DNA from: Dactylosporangium fulvum
GTDB lineage: Bacteria; Actinomycetota; Actinomycetes; Mycobacteriales; Micromonosporaceae
Assembly (NCBI RefSeq): GCF_025137375.1
Contig: NZ_CP073720.1
Coordinates: 8,766,501-8,830,500 of the forward strand
DNA length: 64,000 nucleotides
Reading direction: 5' to 3'
Under the pieces are notes generated by a model. The model saw only the letters and a program-made list of their open reading frames with translations, was not told the origin of the DNA and searched no databases. Below, piece after piece: positions 60,615 through 64,000 of this stretch. The translations under genes were made by a program, and so were the position numbers. Each line of letters opens with the position of its first letter. The stretch's first letter is position 1.

Positions 60615-62014
60615 CCGCCCCGAGCGACCCGCACGGCCGGGGAGCCGGCCATTGGCAGGACGAGTCGCAGCGCCGGCTCACCGGCATCGTGCTGCCCTCG
60701 TTCGACGACCCCGACGACGACTTCGACGAGCCTGAACACCGGCGCGGCACCCGGCCCGAGGCGACGGACGAGGGCCGCAGGGTGCCGGTCGTACCGTCCG
60801 GGCCTCCCCCGGCGTGGCCGCTGCTGCTGGAGCACACCGCCGTGGAGGAGCGCGCCCCGGAGCCGGTGAAGCGCGAGTTCCCCCGGTACATCCACGGCGA
60901 GCTCGTCCTCCCGGACGGCACCACGCGGCAGGAACCCGGCCTCGACCCGCTCACCATGCCCCTGGCCGCTCTGACAGCGGAGGAACCACCGGCGGTCGCC
61001 GCACCGGCACCGGCAGCACCGCCGCCACCATCACCGGCGCCGTCCCCGACGGCTGTCGTGACCCCGGCGCGCCCCGAGATCGCCGACGCTCCTACCCAGC
61101 CCATCCCGGCGGTGCCGCCCGCCTTCGACGGACCCGCGGGCCGGCCCACGGCACCTCCTGTCCACAGCGGACCAGAGCCGGAGACACCGGCACCGTCCTG
61201 GCCCACCGCTGAAGCACAGACGCAGCCACAGCCGGCACTCCAGCCGGTCCAGCCCCAGCCGGTCCAACCCCAGCCCACCCGGGCCGAACCCATTCAGCCG
61301 CAGCCCTCCCAGCCGCAGAAGGCCGGCCCGTGGAGCGGTGCGCCGCACCCCGCGTTCCCGGATGCGACGGCCCGGACGTTCCGCATCCTGCCCATCGCCG
61401 CCGACCTGCTGCCGCTGGAGATCTCCGAGACCCGCCACGTCCGCCGGGTCCGCCGGTTTGTCGTCTCCGGCGTGGTCCTGGTCGCCGCACTGGTGCTGGC
61501 CTGGTACGGCTCGGCGGCCTACGAGACCGGCCGGGCCCAGCAGGACCTCGACAGCGCCACGGACACCACGCTCAGCCTGACCCGCCAGCAGAACGCCTAC
61601 AACGAGCAGGTCAAAACCCGCGCCCGGTCCAGGCAGATCACCAACCAGCTCAAGGTGGTCCTGGCGCAGGACCTGTCCTGGTCGGCGCTGCTCACCTCGT
61701 TGCAGCAGGCCGCACCGAAGGGCGTGAAGATCACCGGGGTCACCGGGTCACTGTCGGCGGACAGCGGGACCCGGTCGCCGGGCGGCGCCATCGGCCTGAT
61801 CACGCTCACCGGCACCGCCCCGACCAAGGCCGCCGTCGCGTCCTACGTGGACACGCTCGGTGGCGTGGAGGGCATCGCGAACCCGTTCCCGACGGACGCG
61901 ACGCAGGAGGACGACGTGGTGGCGTTCACCGTCCGCATGGACATCACCGGGGCCGCGCTCGGCGGGCGGCACACGACGCCGTCGGCGGCTCCCAGCGCCT
62001 CCGGAGGCAACTGA
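60611..62014 (+). CDS. pilN: PilN-like alignment protein with long Pro-rich N-terminus
   Basis: 467 residues. The C-terminal 210 residues are PilN-like: one membrane helix (about 281-301, VVSGVVLVAALVLAWYGS), a coiled coil and a ferredoxin-like domain (WSALLTSLQQAAPKGVKITG). The N-terminal 250 residues are cytoplasmic, acidic then extremely Pro/Ala/Gln-rich (PQPVQPQPTRAEPIQPQPSQ). Normal PilN has only a short INLLP-type cytoplasmic peptide that binds PilM; an INLLP-like RILPIAADLLPLE occurs just before the helix (about 257). This N-terminal extension is unusual. ATGA overlap with pilM and TGATG with pilO. Confidence 0.85.
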   Translation: MTAPSDPHGRGAGHWQDESQRRLTGIVLPSFDDPDDDFDEPEHRRGTRPEATDEGRRVPVVPSGPPPAWPLLLEHTAVEERAPEPVKREFPRYIHGELVLPDGTTRQEPGLDPLTMPLAALTAEEPPAVAAPAPAAPPPPSPAPSPTAVVTPARPEIADAPTQPIPAVPPAFDGPAGRPTAPPVHSGPEPETPAPSWPTAEAQTQPQPALQPVQPQPVQPQPTRAEPIQPQPSQPQKAGPWSGAPHPAFPDATARTFRILPIAADLLPLEISETRHVRRVRRFVVSGVVLVAALVLAWYGSAAYETGRAQQDLDSATDTTLSLTRQQNAYNEQVKTRARSRQITNQLKVVLAQDLSWSALLTSLQQAAPKGVKITGVTGSLSADSGTRSPGGAIGLITLTGTAPTKAAVASYVDTLGGVEGIANPFPTDATQEDDVVAFTVRMDITGAALGGRHTTPSAAPSASGGN

Positions 62015-62565
62015 TGCGAAGCGATCGCCTCTGGCAGCTCGGCGGCGCGCTGTGCGCGGCCGCGATCGTGGCGTTCGGCTGGTTCTTCTTCATCAACCCG
62101 AAGTACCAGGAGGCCGACGACATCCGGGCCCGCGTCGACGACGCCGGCGTCCAGGTCGCCGTCCAGCAGCAGAAGCTGGCCCAGCTGCGCAAGGACAACG
62201 AGCACCTCGAGGAGTACAAGGCCCAGCTCGCCGCCGATCTCGCCGCACTGCCGGAGGCGGACTCGGTGTCGTCGCTGCTGCGGGAGCTGCAGGCCGCGGG
62301 TGAGCTGACCGGCGTGACGGTGAGCGGTGTGACGGTCGGCAGCGCGGTCGACGTGAAGACGGCCGGCGCGACGGTGCACGCGCTGCCGGTGAGCCTCTCG
62401 GTGGTCGGCCCCAGCGGAAAGATCAACCCGTTCCTCGACCAGTTGCAGAAGGTACAGCCGCGGGCGGTGCTCATCAGCAGCGTCAACCTCGCGCCCAGCA
62501 CCACCGCCGGCGACCGTACCAACGTGACCATCAACCTGCAGGCGTTCTACGCCCCGACCGAGTAG
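62014..62565 (+). CDS. pilO: PilO-like alignment protein
   Basis: 183-residue PilO: N-terminal membrane helix (about 8-28), a coiled coil with KLAQLRKDNEHLEEYKAQLA (about 55-74), and a ferredoxin-like C-domain (VHALPVSLSVVGPSGKINPF then LDQLQKVQPRAVLISSVNL). It forms heterodimers with PilN in the periplasm-facing alignment complex. Start overlaps the pilN stop. Confidence 0.88.
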   Translation: MRSDRLWQLGGALCAAAIVAFGWFFFINPKYQEADDIRARVDDAGVQVAVQQQKLAQLRKDNEHLEEYKAQLAADLAALPEADSVSSLLRELQAAGELTGVTVSGVTVGSAVDVKTAGATVHALPVSLSVVGPSGKINPFLDQLQKVQPRAVLISSVNLAPSTTAGDRTNVTINLQAFYAPTE

Positions 62566-62574
62566 CAGGCCGTC

Positions 62575-64000
62575 ATGACCCCGCGACCCCCGGACGACAC
62601 AGGCTTCAGCCTGGTCGAGACGCTCACCTCGATCGCGATCATCGGGGTCGTCATGACGGCGCTCACGACCTTCTTCGTGTCCACGACGAACACGCTGAAC
62701 AAGGAGCGCGGCCGGCAGGTGGCGGTGCGGCTCGCCCACGACGGCGTCGAGCTGGTCAGGTCGCTGCCGGGCGCCGCCGTCGTCGCGGGTCGCAGCCTCA
62801 AGGACGTCACGAACCAGCTCAAGAACGCCGCGATCCCGTCGCTCGACCTCGCCGCGCTCAACGCCACGATGCAGCCGGCCTACGACACCACCCTGGCCGA
62901 GGCGGCGAACAGCGTGAACCCGGTCCTGCCGATCGTGCCCGAGCAGATGAAGGTCAACGACACGTCGTTCGAGCGGCACTGGTTCGTCGGCGCGTGCACG
63001 ATGTCGCTCGGCGGCGGGGACTGCGGGATCACGGTGATCGCCAACCCGTTGCGCTACTACCGGGTCGTCGTGGCGGTCACCTGGCAGAACACGCGGGCGT
63101 GCGCGGGCGGCAGGTGCTCGTACGTCACCCAGACCCTGGTCTCCACGTCCTCGACGGATCCGGTGTTCAACCCGAGCGTCACGGTGGCGCCGCCGCTGCC
63201 TGACAACCCGGGCAACCAGGCCAGCGACGTCGGCGTGGCGATCGACCCGGTGAAGCTCTCCGCGACGACGTCGTACCCGCCGATCACGTGGACGGCGGAC
63301 AATCTGCCGCCGGGCCTGTCGATGAGCGACGCCGGGGTCATCAGCGGCACCCCGAAGACCCCCGGCTTGTACGTGGTGCGGGTGAGCGTGAAGGACGCGA
63401 GCAGCACCAACGACGCCTCGTTCAACTGGGTGGTGAACGCGCTGCCGACGCTCGCGCCGCCGAACCAGACGTGGGACGCGGGCTCGGCGGTGTCCTACCA
63501 GGTGCCGGTGGTCGGCGGCACGGCACCGTTCACGTGGACGGCGAAGGGCCTGCCGTCCGGGCTGTCGATCAACCCGGCGACGGGTGTCGTCACCGGGTCG
63601 AGCACGGTCAGCGGCCCGGCGGCGGTGGCGACGGTCGAGGTGACGGTCACCGACAAGTACAAGCAGTCCGCGAAGGCGTCGTTCAAGTGGAACGTGAAGG
63701 CCGCGGTGCTCTCCCCGAACGGCTCGGTCCCGATCGCGCTGAACCAGGGTGAGGCCTACTCCGGCTCGGCCGTCGGGGGCGGCGGCTCCGGCAGCTACAC
63801 CTGGTCGGCGACGAACCTGCCGGGCGAGCTCAAGATCTCCAGCGCCGGCCTGGTGACCGGCACGGTGAGCGGTTCGACGCGGTACCTCGTGACGATCAAC
63901 ATCAAGGACAGCCTGGGCGTGACGAACTCGATGCTGGTCCCGGTCAACGTGACGGTGAAGGGCACCGGCCTGCGGGTCACCGCGCCGTCGACGGCGTCCG
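62575..64000 (+). CDS. Prepilin-like protein with Ig-like repeats, 3' truncated by window end
   Basis: At least 475 residues, stop not reached. The N-terminal class III prepilin signal TGFSLVETLTSIAIIGVVMT (about 9-28) has Gly before Phe and Glu5, so PilD should process it. After about 210 residues of pilin-like and Cys-containing sequence (GACTMSLGGGDCG, ACAGGRCS), three putative Ig (He_PIG) repeats follow: YPPITWTADNLPPGLSMSDA, APFTWTAKGLPSGLSINPAT and GSYTWSATNLPGELKISSAG. It looks like a minor pilin with an adhesive tip. 9 nt after the pilO stop; ATG at 62575. Confidence 0.9.
   Translation, partial: MTPRPPDDTGFSLVETLTSIAIIGVVMTALTTFFVSTTNTLNKERGRQVAVRLAHDGVELVRSLPGAAVVAGRSLKDVTNQLKNAAIPSLDLAALNATMQPAYDTTLAEAANSVNPVLPIVPEQMKVNDTSFERHWFVGACTMSLGGGDCGITVIANPLRYYRVVVAVTWQNTRACAGGRCSYVTQTLVSTSSTDPVFNPSVTVAPPLPDNPGNQASDVGVAIDPVKLSATTSYPPITWTADNLPPGLSMSDAGVISGTPKTPGLYVVRVSVKDASSTNDASFNWVVNALPTLAPPNQTWDAGSAVSYQVPVVGGTAPFTWTAKGLPSGLSINPATGVVTGSSTVSGPAAVATVEVTVTDKYKQSAKASFKWNVKAAVLSPNGSVPIALNQGEAYSGSAVGGGGSGSYTWSATNLPGELKISSAGLVTGTVSGSTRYLVTINIKDSLGVTNSMLVPVNVTVKGTGLRVTAPSTAS

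Overview
The window is very GC-rich DNA with G/C-biased third codon positions, frequent GTG and TTG starts, and actinobacterial family content (AfsR/SARP regulator, DUF3145, DUF222-HNH, HelR, streptogrisin-type protease, ANTAR domain). A complete type IV pilus locus beside this content points to a filamentous actinomycete, most likely Micromonosporaceae (Actinoplanes-like, where type IV pili are known on zoospores). That placement is an inference from gene content; no rRNA or marker alignment was possible.

Layout. 1-1.5 kb: end of the fatty-acid synthase operon (fabF tail, accD). 1.5-9.8 kb: DUF3592-like membrane protein, GH3 lipoprotein, DUF3145, a small conserved protein, alpha/beta hydrolase, saccharopine-reductase-like enzyme, DedA and HelR. 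10.3-13.3 kb: DeoR-galT-galK operon. 13.5-17 kb: bacterial nitric oxide synthase convergent with rocD and a DDAH-family hydrolase, an arginine/ornithine/NO neighbourhood. 17-25.4 kb: hemerythrin, nucleotidyltransferase, small acidic protein plus metallophosphoesterase, SigB/SigF-type sigma factor, glycosyltransferase, and an ANTAR-GAF-PAS-PP2C phosphatase. 25.4-28.7 kb: TAXI-type TRAP transporter. 29-35.7 kb: M28 membrane peptidase, Smr protein, cysteine dioxygenase plus rhodanese, DrrAB-like ABC exporter. 35.7-43.5 kb: giant SARP/AfsR regulator, S1 protease, phosphatase, DUF222-HNH protein, TetR. 43.6-44.0 kb: a non-coding repeat tract, including about fifteen 10-nt units. 44.2-52.4 kb: FAD monooxygenase, AlkZ-like glycosylase, a ClpC-N-domain/HTH pair with two palindromic operators divergent from an ABC exporter and 2OG oxygenase, LCP ligase, epimerase. 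52.4-64 kb: a peptidase-like protein with a broken zinc motif, then pilB-pilT-pilC-pilA-pilD-pilM-pilN-pilO and a minor prepilin running off the end.

Most notable points: (i) the HTH + ClpN module, whose promoter elements lie inside two GTCAAC/GTTGAC palindromes and whose start codon sits 6 nt after the -10; (ii) FliA/SigD-type promoter matches (N4-N15-GCCGATAA and GCCGATAT) before pilB and pilT; (iii) the helical-period repeat tract upstream of the FAD monooxygenase; (iv) NOS beside DDAH and ornithine aminotransferase; (v) many start codons without Shine-Dalgarno sequences but with a TANNNT hexamer 6-7 nt upstream, suggesting leaderless mRNAs. No tRNA, rRNA, CRISPR array, prophage or insertion sequence was recognised.
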